A stretch of DNA of 57,877 bases. Source: Sphingomonadales bacterium (GTDB taxonomy: Bacteria > Pseudomonadota > Alphaproteobacteria > Sphingomonadales > Sphingomonadaceae). The position numbers were made by a program, and so were the translations under genes. The notes under the pieces are model-generated. The model was given only the letters and a program-made list of their open reading frames with translations. It was not told where the DNA came from and ran no database searches. The stretch covers positions 1 through 57,877 of the forward strand of contig JAAURJ010000012.1 in NCBI GenBank assembly GCA_012032285.1, given 5' to 3'. This document shows positions 29,893 to 41,238 of the stretch, one piece after another. The first letter of the stretch is position 1. Each line of letters opens with the position of its first letter.

Positions 29893-30175
29893 TGAATATC
29901 TCCGTTAATGACGTTTTTGCGCGTCTTTCCGCGCAATACGGCAAGAGCTAAACTTGAAATTGAAACTAAAATCACAACTGCCGCTAGGCCCGCCGATATG
30001 ATCGCTGCACCAACCCCTCCCTCCGTTTGCGCTGACGCAGCAATGATTAGGAAAAGGAATGCGGATAATAGCATCGCGGCTATTGCCATCACAAAGAGCC
30101 GATTATCATTCCGCCATGACCGATACAGAACAGGAAGCGAAATAATGGCAGAAATGATGACGAGTAGCGACAGCA

Positions 30176-30176
<1 letters not shown>
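29880..30176 (-). CDS. Small membrane protein between mdh and sucD
   Basis: A 98-residue protein, [20 protein letters not shown], with three hydrophobic segments. The ATG at 30176 overlaps the mdh stop, and its end overlaps the sucD start, so it is fully embedded in the TCA transcript. No family is recognised. It occupies the place where many alphaproteobacteria have sucC. Either it is a local insertion or sucC was relocated. Confidence 0.65.
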
Positions 30177-31255
<1,079 letters not shown>

Positions 31256-31336
31256 TTATCTTTGCAATTGGTTCGCAATATCAATTAACTGGGATTCGGT
31301 TCAGATTTCTCACCCTAAAGCATCGGATTGGCGCGA

Positions 31337-32473
31337 TTAAGCGGCACGCGGATCGTCCGCCGGGTCGGTGCCATGGCCAAGGGCGAGATAATCATCGGAT
31401 TGCATTTCCAGCAAGCGGGAGACGGTGCGGTCAAATTCAAATTTTCCGTCACCTTCGGGATAAAGATCATCGGGCCGGGCATCCGCGCTCGCGAGCAATT
31501 TGACCCGATATTCATAAAGCGCATCTATCAAGGTGACAAAACGGGCGGCTTCATTGCGGTTTTGCGGTCCCAATACCGGTATGCCAACCAAAAAAACGGT
31601 GTGATAAGAGCGCGCAATAGCCAAATAGTCCGCCGCACCGCGGGCATGGGAACATAGCCGTTTGAAAGAGAAAACGGCCACGCCCTTTAAGGATTTGGGA
31701 ACGTGCAGCGTGCGCCCGCCTGCGACTGTCAATTCTGCGCTGGGCACATGGATGCTGTCTTCGGGGGGATAATCGGTCAGCCGGAAAAAGCTTTGTGACA
31801 AGGACGCGGTCGCCGCCTGCCCATTGGGAGTTAGCCATGTCTTTGCCCCCCCAAGCCGGTCGCGGCGATAATCGGTTGCCCCGTTCAATGCCATGACGTC
31901 AAGGCTTTGTTCTATCAATCTGATAAATGGCAAGAAAAGCTGACGGTTCAGCCCATCCTTATACAGGTCAGCCGGCACGCGGTTGGATGTGGTGATAAGG
32001 GTAACGCCCGCTTTGATCAGTCCGGTGAACAGCCGGGACATGATGGCCGCATCGGCCATATTGTTCACTACCATTTCATCAAAGCATAAAAGCCGCGCTT
32101 CATCAGCCAATTGGGCGACCACTGGCGGGATCGGATCACCTTTTTCCTTTTGCCGTTCCTGGCGCAGCCGCGCATGGACATCGAGCATGAATTCATGAAA
32201 ATGCACTCGCCGTTTTCGCCTGATATGGGTGCTGTCAAAAAACAAATCCATCAGCATGGATTTACCGCGCCCCACGCCGCCCCACATATACAGACCGCGC
32301 ACTGGTTCTGGTTTTTTGCCGAATAGACGCCATAATGTGCTGCCGCGTGGCGGGCTGGCCTCCAACTGCTTTTGTATGGTATAAAGCGCGGCCACCGCGC
32401 CCGCCTGGTCGGCATCGACCGACAGCTCGCCAGCGTCCAATAAGGCCGCATAGCGATCGGCCATATTCTTCAT
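31337..32473 (-). CDS. zapE: Cell-division protein ZapE (AFG1-like ATPase)
   Basis: A 378-residue P-loop ATPase: Walker A GGVGRGKSML preceded by RGLYMWG, HFHEFMLDVHARL, Walker B LLCFDEMVV, and SNRVPADLYKDGLNRQLFLP. These define the AFG1/ZapE family, which affects Z-ring stability or, in mitochondria, protein quality control. It begins inside the preceding thioesterase stop (4-bp overlap). It is conserved near sdhB and mdh in Sphingomonadales. MKNMADRY and MADRY are both possible starts. Confidence 0.92.
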   Translation of the reverse strand: MKNMADRYAALLDAGELSVDADQAGAVAALYTIQKQLEASPPRGSTLWRLFGKKPEPVRGLYMWGGVGRGKSMLMDLFFDSTHIRRKRRVHFHEFMLDVHARLRQERQKEKGDPIPPVVAQLADEARLLCFDEMVVNNMADAAIMSRLFTGLIKAGVTLITTSNRVPADLYKDGLNRQLFLPFIRLIEQSLDVMALNGATDYRRDRLGGAKTWLTPNGQAATASLSQSFFRLTDYPPEDSIHVPSAELTVAGGRTLHVPKSLKGVAVFSFKRLCSHARGAADYLAIARSYHTVFLVGIPVLGPQNRNEAARFVTLIDALYEYRVKLLASADARPDDLYPEGDGKFEFDRTVSRLLEMQSDDYLALGHGTDPADDPRAA

Positions 32474-32953
32474 GCCGCTATTTTTCCCTTTTTCAACAAA
32501 CCGGTAAAATTCGCAACGATGCATTGGTCCTGATCCGGCGAATGTTGAACCATTTGCCCGCGCAAAAACACCATTTTGTAGGTTTCACGGACCAGATAAA
32601 CCTCCGCGATGAGCCAGCGTCCGATCTGACCAGCACCTGTAAACTGGCATTGCACATCCAAAGTGACCGGACCAACGCCCAGATCAATGTCATGCCCCCG
32701 GCATCCAGCGAACAGCACAATGTCGAGGAAAGCGAGCGTGGCCCCGCCGTGCAGATTATTTTGTAAGTTGCTGTGGCGATGCTGCGGCATCATGCGCACC
32801 AAAGCAGGACCATTCGTTTCGGCCATTTTCATCTGCAAATTGCCAAGCAAAGCATTGAAGCGGCTATCGTCGTGCAAATTCCAATAGTGCCAACCGGGCG
32901 CGTCCGGAACCGGATCATGGGCAAAAAACGCTATCTGCGTGCGTATCGGGCAC
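32470..32953 (-). CDS. PaaI-family hotdog thioesterase, apparent one-base insertion
   Basis: A hotdog-fold acyl-CoA thioesterase. The core reads RHSNLQNNLHGGATLAFLDI with the catalytic loop. The frame alone would begin with TTG at 32877, missing the conserved family start (PGWHYWNLHDDSRFN). A GTG at 32953 with GGAG six bases upstream gives the better start, but it is one base out. Removing one T from the T6 run at 32923-32928 (A on the given strand) gives PDTHADSVFAHDPVPDAPGW, which resembles the family. It is the only apparent insertion in the window. Confidence 0.75.
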
Positions 32954-32970
32954 GGCGTGCTCCAGCGGCC

Positions 32971-33750
32971 CTAAATCTGACGCTCGGCAACCATTTTCTT
33001 GGTTTCTGCAATCGCCTTGGCCGGGCTTAAACCCTTGGGGCAGGCGTTTGAACAGTTCATAATTGTATGGCAGCGATAGAGGCGGAAAGGATCTTCCAGC
33101 TCGTCGAGCCGCTCGCCTGTCATTTCATCACGGCTGTCGGCGAGCCAGCGATAAGCCTGTAGCAAAATGGCAGGCCCCAAAAACTTATCGCTATTCCACC
33201 AATAGGATGGACAACTGGTCGAGCAACAGGCGCATAAAATACATTCATACAGACCGTCCAACTTGTCGCGGTCTTCGGGGGATTGCAATCTTTCCTTACC
33301 CGACGGCTCCGGCGTTACCGTTTGCAACCAGGGTTTGATAGACGCATATTGCGCATAAAAATGGGTGAAGTCGGGAACCAGATCCTTAATCACCTCCATA
33401 TGCGGCAAAGGCGTAATGGTAACGGCGCCCTTGCAATCCTCAATCGCAGTGGTGCAGGCTAGGCCATTTTTTCCGTTGATGTTCATCGAACAAGACCCGC
33501 AAATCCCCTCCCTGCAGGACCGGCGGAATGTGAGCGAAGGATCCTGCTCGCTTTTCATTTTGATCAGCGCATCCAGCACCATCGGGCCGCAATCGTCGGT
33601 ATCAATCTCGAATGTATCATAGCGCGGATTTTGGCCGCTATCGGGGTCATAACGATAGACTTTGAAATTGCGTTTCGTGCCCCCGGTCGCAGTCTCGTGT
33701 TTTTTCCCGGTTTTCACCTTGCTGTTTTTGGGAAGAGTGAAAGTCGCCAT
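32971..33750 (-). CDS. sdhB: Succinate dehydrogenase iron-sulfur subunit
   Basis: The electron-transfer subunit of complex II, 259 residues. The N-terminal plant-type ferredoxin 2Fe-2S region reads CREGICGSC with a further Cys in GLACT. The C-terminal 4Fe-4S and 3Fe-4S ligands sit in [15 protein letters not shown] and [15 protein letters not shown]. It is unusual that sdhA, sdhC and sdhD do not lie upstream. The next gene in that direction is a nucleotidyltransferase. The flavoprotein and anchors must be elsewhere, or beyond the adjoining glycan genes. Confidence 0.97.
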   Translation of the reverse strand: MATFTLPKNSKVKTGKKHETATGGTKRNFKVYRYDPDSGQNPRYDTFEIDTDDCGPMVLDALIKMKSEQDPSLTFRRSCREGICGSCSMNINGKNGLACTTAIEDCKGAVTITPLPHMEVIKDLVPDFTHFYAQYASIKPWLQTVTPEPSGKERLQSPEDRDKLDGLYECILCACCSTSCPSYWWNSDKFLGPAILLQAYRWLADSRDEMTGERLDELEDPFRLYRCHTIMNCSNACPKGLSPAKAIAETKKMVAERQI

Positions 33751-33811
33751 TGTCTTGCAAACCCTGTTTCAAAAAAATTCAATCATTGCCGTTAGCGCTA
33801 CGCAGATATAA

Positions 33812-34585
33812 TCACAAGGCTTTCCGACTTGCAATTATTTGCATGGCAAGTGCGTGATCCGCAGCTTTATCGACATCAATTGCAGCAACAGGATCGGACA
33901 GGGCGATAAGATGCGCGGACAGGCCTAGTCTTTTTCCGGCCATTTTGAACGCGCCATCAAGCTCGATTGTGCGGGTCAGCGCACGCAGGGCAAGCAGCGG
34001 TCCGAAATGCAGAAAAAGCTTCCAAGCTTTTTTCCGATCCTGTTCCGCCGCCGCCCATAAATCCAGTGCGGCGGTGACTTTATCGCTGGAAAAAGCGAAT
34101 AAATTTGCTCCGGACCACGACCCGTCTGCAAAATTAAGCCAAGTGCGTTTTGATTCGGGAAAGCGGGCAAGCATGACCTGTTTTTCGACCATGCCAACCG
34201 ATAAGTCGCCCTGCGTATTGGCCAGAAATTCACGCACCATTGCGGGTGTAAGCAGCGGATGGTCCGCCGTGGTCACCAGCCATGGCAAAGGCACATCGCC
34301 GCTTGCAAGGAGTGAGAGCAGGCTTTTTGAAATGCCGTCATGGCTCGGACGCAGCTCTCCGCCCCCCCCGGCCTGTGCCGCCAATGCCAATGCGCCGGGC
34401 TGCTGCCCCAATATCACTATCCGGCCAACCTCCTCGCATTGGTGAAGGCTGCGGACCACATGGGTCAGCATCGCCTCGCCGTCTAATGGCACCAACGCCT
34501 TATATTCCATTCCGAAATGCGCGGCGAGCGGATCGGTTCCGGGCCTTTGCCCGGCCAAAATAATCGCCGTCCATTGCATCGCCAT
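33812..34585 (-). CDS. MobA-like nucleotidyltransferase
   Basis: An NTP transferase of about 257 residues. The nucleotide-binding start reads AIILAGQRPGTDPLA, a variant of LAGGxGxRL, followed by KALVPLDGEAML. A metal-binding aspartate sits in TTADHPLL. The fold is that of sugar- or cofactor-activating enzymes. The HAD phosphatase gene is divergent, 59 bp away, and the glycan genes follow. A role in priming a glycan or lipid head group is inferred. Nothing indicates molybdenum-cofactor substrate. Confidence 0.72.
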   Translation of the reverse strand: MAMQWTAIILAGQRPGTDPLAAHFGMEYKALVPLDGEAMLTHVVRSLHQCEEVGRIVILGQQPGALALAAQAGGGGELRPSHDGISKSLLSLLASGDVPLPWLVTTADHPLLTPAMVREFLANTQGDLSVGMVEKQVMLARFPESKRTWLNFADGSWSGANLFAFSSDKVTAALDLWAAAEQDRKKAWKLFLHFGPLLALRALTRTIELDGAFKMAGKRLGLSAHLIALSDPVAAIDVDKAADHALAMQIIASRKAL

Positions 34586-34644
34586 TGCCAACCCCGTCAG
34601 CCGCCCATAAGGCAGAAGTCATAAAAATAGCGCGTTGGAACCTT

Positions 34645-35330
34645 ATGCAGCGAATTGCAATATATGATCTGGACCGGACAATCGTAAAAACGCCGACATT
34701 TACGGCCTTTCTGTTCTTTGCGGCCCAACATCTAAACCGTGCCTTATGGTGGCGCATACCGCTTTGGGCCGCGGCAATGGCCGGCTATGCGCTGAAGCTT
34801 TATGGCCGCAAGGCGATGAAGCAATTTGGCATCCGCCTTTTTATCGGCCATCAAATGCCCGCAAATAGGGCGGAGGGATTGGCCCGCACCTTTGCCGAAA
34901 CATAATCGCCTCCGACGTACAGCCAGGAGCTGCCAAAGCCATCGCGCGCGACCGGGCGGAAGGAAGCCGGATGGTAATTGCCACCGCCGCGCCAGATTTT
35001 TATGCCAGCATAATCGGTCAATTGCTCTCATTCGATGAAGTGATTGCAACCCGGCACGCGATATTGCCGGACGGCGCGATTAGCAACCGGATCGAGGGTG
35101 AAAATTGTTATGGCGGCGAAAAACTGGCGCGTGTGGAATCATGGCTGGCAAACCAATCTTTGGATCGCAGCCAATACCATATTATATGCTATAGCGACCA
35201 TCCGAGCGACGCCCCCATGCTTGATTGGGCGGATGAAGGCATTTTGGTAACGGAGAATGCCAAACTGAAGCCATTGGCGCAAAAACATGGTTGGCAAATT
35301 GCCGATTTTTCGGCCACTCCGCCTTTCTGA
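34645..35330 (+). CDS. HAD-family phosphatase (HAD-IB), frameshifted
   Basis: A haloacid dehalogenase phosphatase. The nucleophile motif YDLDRTIVKTPTF is at its start (residues of about 6-18), a helical cap follows, and motif II is VIATAAPDFYA. The final motif region has CYSDHPSDAPML. One base is missing near 34900-34902. Restoring it replaces the false TAA with IIASDVQPGAAKAIARDRAE and keeps a 228-residue product. HAD-IB members dephosphorylate phosphoserine or phospholipid-like substrates. It is divergent from the nucleotidyltransferase and convergent with the glycerophosphotransferase. Confidence 0.82.
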
Positions 35331-35352
35331 TCACCGCACCTCGTAGATAGAG

Positions 35353-36536
35353 CTATTGAAATCGGCCAATCTTGTCCGCACTGATCTGCAATGCCACAGC
35401 ACCGCGTTCGGCCGCCGAATGATCTGGGTCTACGCTGACTGTATAATTAAAAAGCCGTTTTTGTTCGCTGCGATATTCCTCGCCAATTTCTCGCCAGTTT
35501 GCGATGAGCGGAAATAGCGCTTCGGCACTGCGTACTACAGGGCCATTGCGCCAGAATTCATAGGCCGGCTCTCCTTCTGGTGCGCCGCTATGCACATCAA
35601 TGAAATAACAAGGGCGGGGGGCATAAAGAAACTCGTAAACTTGGCTGCTGACATCACCAATATAGGCATCTGCAGCGCGTATATAGCTCATGTCAAATAA
35701 TCGCTCACTATCGGTATCAATAAGGATATTGGCCGCACAGCGATATTTTTCTGCTATATCTGGGCGCTGTTTTGCGACTTTATATTCGGGAGAAATATGC
35801 AGTTTTTGTAAAACAGCATAACGTGCGGAGCGAAGATCAGATTATATTCCGGGTGATGGTAAAAATATTCCAATATCGCCTCGCCTTCCTTATACCAGCT
35901 TGACATATGCGGATCGAAATGCGGGTTGAACAGAAAAACCGGATTGTCATTTGAAAAATATTTTTCAGGTGATCGCCCGCGCAATATATCAAATTTTGGA
36001 TATCCGATAATTCGGCATTTTTCAGCTACCGTTATCCCGGCACCGACAATCTGATCGACGACTTTCTGACCGCTGAGAAGGAATAGGTCAAAATCCTTCA
36101 GCGCCGGGTGCATAGCAACATTTCGGTCGCCCGAGCCATGGGGGATATAAGCAAAAACCGGGCATATCCCGCTCCGCCAGCCGCGTTTGAGCATGAGGCA
36201 AGTGCGTTCCGTGGATACAATCATCGCCATGCTTCGCAACATTTTCCTTGCCCAATAAAGCCTCATGATCCGACGCGCCGGAACAAAACGGTTGAGCGGT
36301 GCTAGCATCCAGCCTGTCCAAATTGGCAAAGTCAGGTCCAGCCATTGCAAGGCAGTAATTTGCTCGGGCGACAACAGCTTACATATCTGCGCCTTGATAG
36401 CGGCGCTGCCATAAGCGGCGATAACCGGCCTGTTTTTACAACGCAGTGCCAGCTCGCCTAATATGCCTGCGCTATGGGCGACCTGATGCGCGGCGTCATG
36501 ATTGTAAAGAAACAATATGGGCGCTTCTTTTGTCAT
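35353..36536 (-). CDS. CDP-glycerol glycerophosphotransferase-like protein, frameshifted
   Basis: A composite of about 394 residues. It resembles the TagB/TagF family that adds glycerol or ribitol phosphate to glycans. Landmarks include HGSGDRNVAMHPAL, GYPKFD, FNPHFDPHMSSWYKEGEAIL and, after the break, DSERLFDMSYIRAADAYIGD, VSSQVYEFLY. One base is missing near 35809-35813 (T run on the coding strand). Restoring it joins FAPHVMLF to QKLHISPEYKVAKQ. The next gene on the same strand is a GT2 whose stop overlaps this start region. A wall-teichoic-like glycan modification is inferred. Confidence 0.8.
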
Positions 36537-37627
36537 TATCGCTGGGAATTTGCCATTTTAACTGCCCGCGTCAGAGCGAGGTAATTCCAAAACTGCCCGC
36601 GCCGCAAATAATCTTGGGCAAGCGCTTCGAAGCTCATTGGACTTGCCCTCTGCATTTGTAGCATAAGCGATAGCAATAAAGCGTAGCTTTCAGTTTTGTT
36701 TATAGATTCACCACTTTGCGTAACGGCCAGATTTCCTCTGCGCACAGCATCACCGTAGCGTTTGGCCATCTTCACATATTCTTTGCCGATAAAATGCGCG
36801 ACATGATAAGAAAGCTTTGGATCAACGAGACCTATTTTATCGCACAGCGCATCAGCCAAACCATCCAAAGCCAGAGCCATGTCGCGATTTTTGTCAATGT
36901 CAAAATGATTCTCAGCCCGTGTTACCGACGACATAATACTGCCAGGACGAATGCGGTAATAAAGCCATGAAGAGGCCGCATAATAATAGCTGGATGTGCG
37001 CATTAACAAATGCGGCGTTGTCGCTATATCTTCAAAACAGTGGCCAACAGGAAATTGTAGGTCATTCCAAATGGAGCGGCGGACAATTTTAAGCCAAGCA
37101 TACATTTTGCGGTAGCGAAATACCCCAGATATCAGATCGTTTCGGTTGGTTTCACATTTGCCGCCACTGCCGGGGAAGGATTTTTTGAACAAAGACCGGC
37201 GTTTGCGATAATCGCAAATCACCATATCGGGAAAGTGGCGATCGATAATGATTTTAAGACTTTGGACGGCGTTGTTGATAAGGTAATCGTCTGAATCAAT
37301 AAACCAGATATACTCCCCCTCCGCTTGTTCCAGCAAATGGTTGCGCGCCGCACTTAAACCCTGATTATGGCTATGCTGCAATAATCGGACTTGCGACGGA
37401 TATTGTTCGGAAAGCTGGCGGCAAATGGCTAGCGAATCATCGGTCGAACAATCATCGAGAAGTACTATTTCAACGCCTTCATCTGCGCCGTTTTGAATCA
37501 CCGACTCTACACATTGGCGCAAATAAGGCGCGACATTGTAAACGGGTATCAATATGCTGATCCAAGGCGATTCAGGTCCGCGCACTGCCAAAGGCGCGGT
37601 TTCATTCTTTTCGGCTGGATCAAGCAT
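36536..37627 (-). CDS. Family 2 glycosyltransferase
   Basis: A 363-residue GT-A glycosyltransferase. The N-terminal ISILIPVYNVAPYLRQCVES, LLDDCSTDDS and DSDDYLINN carry the nucleotide-sugar and metal-binding Asp residues. The C-terminal half is helical with no predicted membrane span. It is divergent from the flippase and is followed directly by the glycerophosphotransferase. These form a surface polysaccharide locus. The sugar is unknown. Confidence 0.9.
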   Translation of the reverse strand: MLDPAEKNETAPLAVRGPESPWISILIPVYNVAPYLRQCVESVIQNGADEGVEIVLLDDCSTDDSLAICRQLSEQYPSQVRLLQHSHNQGLSAARNHLLEQAEGEYIWFIDSDDYLINNAVQSLKIIIDRHFPDMVICDYRKRRSLFKKSFPGSGGKCETNRNDLISGVFRYRKMYAWLKIVRRSIWNDLQFPVGHCFEDIATTPHLLMRTSSYYYAASSWLYYRIRPGSIMSSVTRAENHFDIDKNRDMALALDGLADALCDKIGLVDPKLSYHVAHFIGKEYVKMAKRYGDAVRRGNLAVTQSGESINKTESYALLLSLMLQMQRASPMSFEALAQDYLRRGQFWNYLALTRAVKMANSQR

Positions 37628-37729
37628 GAAGGTCAGTTTTTCGAGCTGGTATAGGCTTGCTAGCCCCTAGACAATTTATAGGACCTGTGCAAAGCGAAAG
37701 TCGATGATGGCAATAACCCCCGCCCTGAT

Positions 37730-39043
37730 ATGACCACACCGAAACAGAGCAGCGGGCGCAATATATTGAAAAATGGCGGCTGGTTGCTCGGTGGGAAAAC
37801 TGTCGGGGCATTATTGTCGATTGTCTATCTGGCGATGATCACCCGCAATTTGGGGCCGGAAAATTTTGGCAAATTTGCCCTTATTTTCAGTTTTGCCCAA
37901 GCGATAGCCGGGATCATCTCATTTCAGACATGGCAAATTATCGTCCGCTATGGAACCCGATATGTTCTGGAAAAAGCGAAGGATGATTTTGCTCAGTTGA
38001 TCCTTTTATGCCTTATGCTTGATGTGCTGGGCATCGCTTTGGGCGCGCTTTTAACATTAACCGCAGTCTTCGGCCTTGCAGGATATTTGGGCTGGGACAC
38101 CGCGTATAGCCTTAAAATTAGCCTATTTACCATTGTTATACTATTGTCTACCCGCGGCACCGCCATCGGAATATTACGGGTGCATGACCGGTTCCGCGAT
38201 GCCGCACTTGCCGACAGCCTCGTGCCCATCATACGTTTTTTAGGTGTGGGAATTGTCGTGATTATTGGCGGAAATATTGATCGTTTCCTTTTCGTCTGGG
38301 CCTTTTCCGAAATAGCCGCAACGATCATCATGTGGATCATTATCCTGCGCAGCTTGCCTTTGCATATAGGACGGCAAAATTGGCGTCATATGCCGCTTTA
38401 TTATCGCAAATACCCTGATCTTACCCGCTTTGCCGCATTCATCAATATAGGTTCTAGCCTGCGCTTGATGAACCAGCAGCTTATTGTCTTGATCGTCGGT
38501 TTTTATACTGGACCAGCGGCGGCTGGCTTCTTTCGTCTGGGTCATCAATTGGGTCAGGTAGTGGCGCGGATTGCCGACGGGATTTCCTTTGCGATTTTCA
38601 CGGAGTATAGCCGCCTTAACCAATCATCGGGAAGCGGCGCTGCCCGTTCGATGATCGGGCGCACGATGCGGGCAACAGCGCTTAGCGCGGGGCTTTTGCT
38701 TGTGATGTTGCTGCTCGGTGGAAAACCGGCCATCATATTGATTTTTGGTGCAGATTATGCCCCCGCCTATCCGTTAGTGCTTTTGTTGGGCGGTGCGGCT
38801 GCGGTGCAGGTTGCTACTATGGCGTTGGAGCCGGTTTTGATGACTCATGGCAGGGCGGGATGGGTGCTTATTGGCAATGCAGTTGGAGTTTGTTCAATGG
38901 CGCTGATGTTGCCTCTGTTAATGCCATCCTATGATACCATAGGCGCGGCTTCTGCAGTCTTTGCAGGTACGGTTATAACCGCAATTACGCTTGCCTACGC
39001 CTATCGATTATTGGTAAAGAATGAGATGCAGGACGAAGGCTAA
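37730..39043 (+). CDS. Oligosaccharide flippase (Wzx/polysaccharide exporter family)
   Basis: A 437-residue integral membrane protein with about twelve hydrophobic helices. It begins TPKQSSGRNILKNGGWLLGG and contains NLGPENFGKFALIFSF, typical of the MATE-like polysaccharide flippases. It is divergent from the GT2 gene across a 102-bp gap. It would move a lipid-linked glycan built by the neighbouring transferases to the outer face of the inner membrane. No polymerase gene is visible, so a short glycan is possible. Confidence 0.88.
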   Translation: MTTPKQSSGRNILKNGGWLLGGKTVGALLSIVYLAMITRNLGPENFGKFALIFSFAQAIAGIISFQTWQIIVRYGTRYVLEKAKDDFAQLILLCLMLDVLGIALGALLTLTAVFGLAGYLGWDTAYSLKISLFTIVILLSTRGTAIGILRVHDRFRDAALADSLVPIIRFLGVGIVVIIGGNIDRFLFVWAFSEIAATIIMWIIILRSLPLHIGRQNWRHMPLYYRKYPDLTRFAAFINIGSSLRLMNQQLIVLIVGFYTGPAAAGFFRLGHQLGQVVARIADGISFAIFTEYSRLNQSSGSGAARSMIGRTMRATALSAGLLLVMLLLGGKPAIILIFGADYAPAYPLVLLLGGAAAVQVATMALEPVLMTHGRAGWVLIGNAVGVCSMALMLPLLMPSYDTIGAASAVFAGTVITAITLAYAYRLLVKNEMQDEG

Positions 39044-39047
39044 GGCT

Positions 39048-39947
39048 TTATTTTTTCTTATTTTTATGTATGAACTCCACACTATCATCAACCACTGGCG
39101 CTTTATTGCGGAACGGGCGCGCAATTGCCATGATGATGTCGGTATGATCCACACCGGGATAGATTTTGCTTTCCGATACGCCGCCCGCTTTCATAATGGC
39201 GTCGTTGAGGGCGCGGCTGTTGCGCGGCTTTACCGTTGTGTCTTGGTCGCCGGTTAGCAGCAAGAGCGGCGGAGTGTCTGCACGGGCATAGGTAATGGGC
39301 TGTGTCTCTTCTGGTTTCTTCCATTGTCCCAGCGCATATTCCGCCGCCGATCCGCTATCAAAGGGCAGGAAATCATAGGGTCCGGCAAGGCCGATTACGC
39401 CTTTGACCACATCTGTTTTCATACCATTGCGGGCGAGCCACTGCGGATCAAGCGCCGCCATCATTGCAATATGGGCACCCGCGCTATGCCCCATAACGAA
39501 AATTTGATCCGGATCGCCGCCATATTGGCCAATGTTCCGGGCGGTCCAGCTGATCGCATCAGCGCTATCTTCGACAAAGGCGGGAAAGCGGACAGCGGGG
39601 ATTTTACGGTAATCGGCAATCACGGTGACAAAGCCGCGGGCGGCAAAGGCGCGGCCCAAAAAGGCATAGCCCGCCCGTTCACCATCACGCCATGATCCGC
39701 CATGGAAGAATATCAGCACCGCCGCAGGCTTTGCATTCGCCGCTGCCTTTACGGGCGTATAAATATCCAGCTTCTGCCGGTCATCCTTGCCATAGGGCAG
39801 GCCGGTTTTGGCTCGAGAGGGCGCTTGTCTGCTGCCGAAATAGAGGCGGTCGGCTAAATCCAGCTTTTGCGGGCCTGTTAGAAAGTAAAAATAAAGGCCA
39901 AAAGCCGCGATTGCGGCCAATAAAGCCAGAAGAAGATATTTCAGCAT
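39048..39947 (-). CDS. Alpha/beta hydrolase (carboxylesterase, HSL-like)
   Basis: A 299-residue protein with an N-terminal hydrophobic anchor (LLLALLAAIAAFGLYFYFL). The oxyanion motif FFHGGSW, the nucleophile elbow GHSAGAH, the acid region TGDQDTTVKP and a catalytic-His region PGVDHTDI are all present. It resembles the hormone-sensitive-lipase family of esterases. It would be anchored at the membrane or exported. It is convergent with the flippase gene (4-bp gap). The substrate is unknown. Confidence 0.88.
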   Translation of the reverse strand: MLKYLLLALLAAIAAFGLYFYFLTGPQKLDLADRLYFGSRQAPSRAKTGLPYGKDDRQKLDIYTPVKAAANAKPAAVLIFFHGGSWRDGERAGYAFLGRAFAARGFVTVIADYRKIPAVRFPAFVEDSADAISWTARNIGQYGGDPDQIFVMGHSAGAHIAMMAALDPQWLARNGMKTDVVKGVIGLAGPYDFLPFDSGSAAEYALGQWKKPEETQPITYARADTPPLLLLTGDQDTTVKPRNSRALNDAIMKAGGVSESKIYPGVDHTDIIMAIARPFRNKAPVVDDSVEFIHKNKKK

Positions 39948-39983
39948 CGCCTGTCCCTATGGCAAAAGCCGGTTTTTGCAATG

Positions 39984-40015
39984 AAAAAGGCCCCGCATCG
40001 CTGCAGGGCCTTTTT
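39984..40015 (-). terminator. Terminator after rplM-rpsI
   Basis: A 10-bp stem (AAAAAGGCCC paired with GGGCCTTTTT) with a 12-base loop, flanked by A and T runs on both sides. It can act in either direction but lies 20 bp past the rpsI stop, where it ends the leftward ribosomal-protein transcript. Confidence 0.88.
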
Positions 40016-40034
40016 GCTAAGCTTGAAAAGCGGA

Positions 40035-40541
40035 TTAACGCTTCGAGAATTGGAAACTACGGCGCGCTTTTGCCCGGCCATATTTCTTACGCTCGACAAC
40101 GCGGCTGTCGCGGGTCAGGAAGCCAGCGGCCTTTACCGCGGAGCGCAGCGCGGGTTCATAGCGGGTCAACGCTTGGCTGATGCCATGCTTGACTGCACCG
40201 GCCTGTCCCGAAAGACCGCCGCCTTTTACCGTGGCGATAATGTCATATTGCCCGCGGCGTTCGGTGATGTCGAACACTTGGTTGATCACAAGGCGGAGCG
40301 TCGGACGTGCGAAATAAACGTCCTGATCACGGCCATTAACAGTGATTTTGCCGGTGCCGGGTTTCAGCCATACGCGGGCAATAGCATCCTTGCGGCGGCC
40401 AGTTGCATAGGCGCGGCCATGCGCGTCCAATTCCTGTTCACGCAGCGGCGTTGCAGGCGCAGCCGGAGCTTCGGTGGTTGTGCCAGCGACCTGACCCAGA
40501 TCGGCGAGCGAGCTTGCGCTGTTGTTATCGGTGTCTGACAT
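40035..40541 (-). CDS. rpsI: 30S ribosomal protein S9
   Basis: A small-subunit protein of 168 residues. The first 40 residues are an Ala/Thr/Pro-rich extension, usual in alphaproteobacteria. The core reads [19 protein letters not shown] and [20 protein letters not shown], and the tail ends FQFSKR. It overlaps the rplM stop by one base, the usual rplM-rpsI pair. Confidence 0.97.
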   Translation of the reverse strand: MSDTDNNSASSLADLGQVAGTTTEAPAAPATPLREQELDAHGRAYATGRRKDAIARVWLKPGTGKITVNGRDQDVYFARPTLRLVINQVFDITERRGQYDIIATVKGGGLSGQAGAVKHGISQALTRYEPALRSAVKAAGFLTRDSRVVERKKYGRAKARRSFQFSKR

Positions 40542-41020
40542 TATACACGCACCTTATTCTTGCTGTTCATGGAAGCGACGTCGAGCAGGGTCGGCTTTTG
40601 GCCATCATAAGGATGCTCTGTGCCTGCGAATACGTGAAGCGAGCGCATCTGTGCGCGCCCCAATGGGCCGCGTGGCACCATGCGTTCCACCGCCTTGATC
40701 ATAACGCGCTCAGGGAATTTGCCTTCGAGTATCTTCTCGGGGCTGGTTTCCTTGATGCCGCCCGGGTGACCGGTGTGGCGGTAATAGCGTTTATCTTTAG
40801 CCTTATTGCCGGTGAAGCGAACTTTTTCGGCATTGATGACGATGACATGGTCACCGCAATCGACATGAGGGGTATAGCTTGGTTTGGTCTTGCCGCGCAG
40901 GATATTGGCGATGAGGCTGGCGACGCGGCCAACCACCAAGCCTTCGGCGTCGATAAGGATCCAGCCCTTTTCGACATCCTGCGGACGGACCGATTTTGTT
41001 TGTTTAGACAGCGTTTTCAT
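40541..41020 (-). CDS. rplM: 50S ribosomal protein L13
   Basis: A large-subunit assembly protein of 159 residues. It begins [20 protein letters not shown] and includes [20 protein letters not shown] and [15 protein letters not shown], all typical. It is first gene of the leftward rplM-rpsI operon. A 218-bp gap separates it from the ArsR-type gene; the promoter must lie there. No other gene is evident in that gap. Confidence 0.97.
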   Translation of the reverse strand: MKTLSKQTKSVRPQDVEKGWILIDAEGLVVGRVASLIANILRGKTKPSYTPHVDCGDHVIVINAEKVRFTGNKAKDKRYYRHTGHPGGIKETSPEKILEGKFPERVMIKAVERMVPRGPLGRAQMRSLHVFAGTEHPYDGQKPTLLDVASMNSKNKVRV

Positions 41021-41238
41021 GAGGAGCGCCTAATCGAACCTTTCGGATAGTTTGAGAATCAGGGTGCGGCCCATGCCGGTCCCCATCGAAGCGGCGCTAA
41101 TGACGATCTATATGCCGACAGTCAAGTAAATAAGGCGGTTTTAGGGCGGGTAAAATAATACCCTAAGACATATCCACGCAGTTTGTTACAAATCCAGTAT
41201 CATTTTTATGGCTAGAACAAGACCCTTATGCCTGTGCT

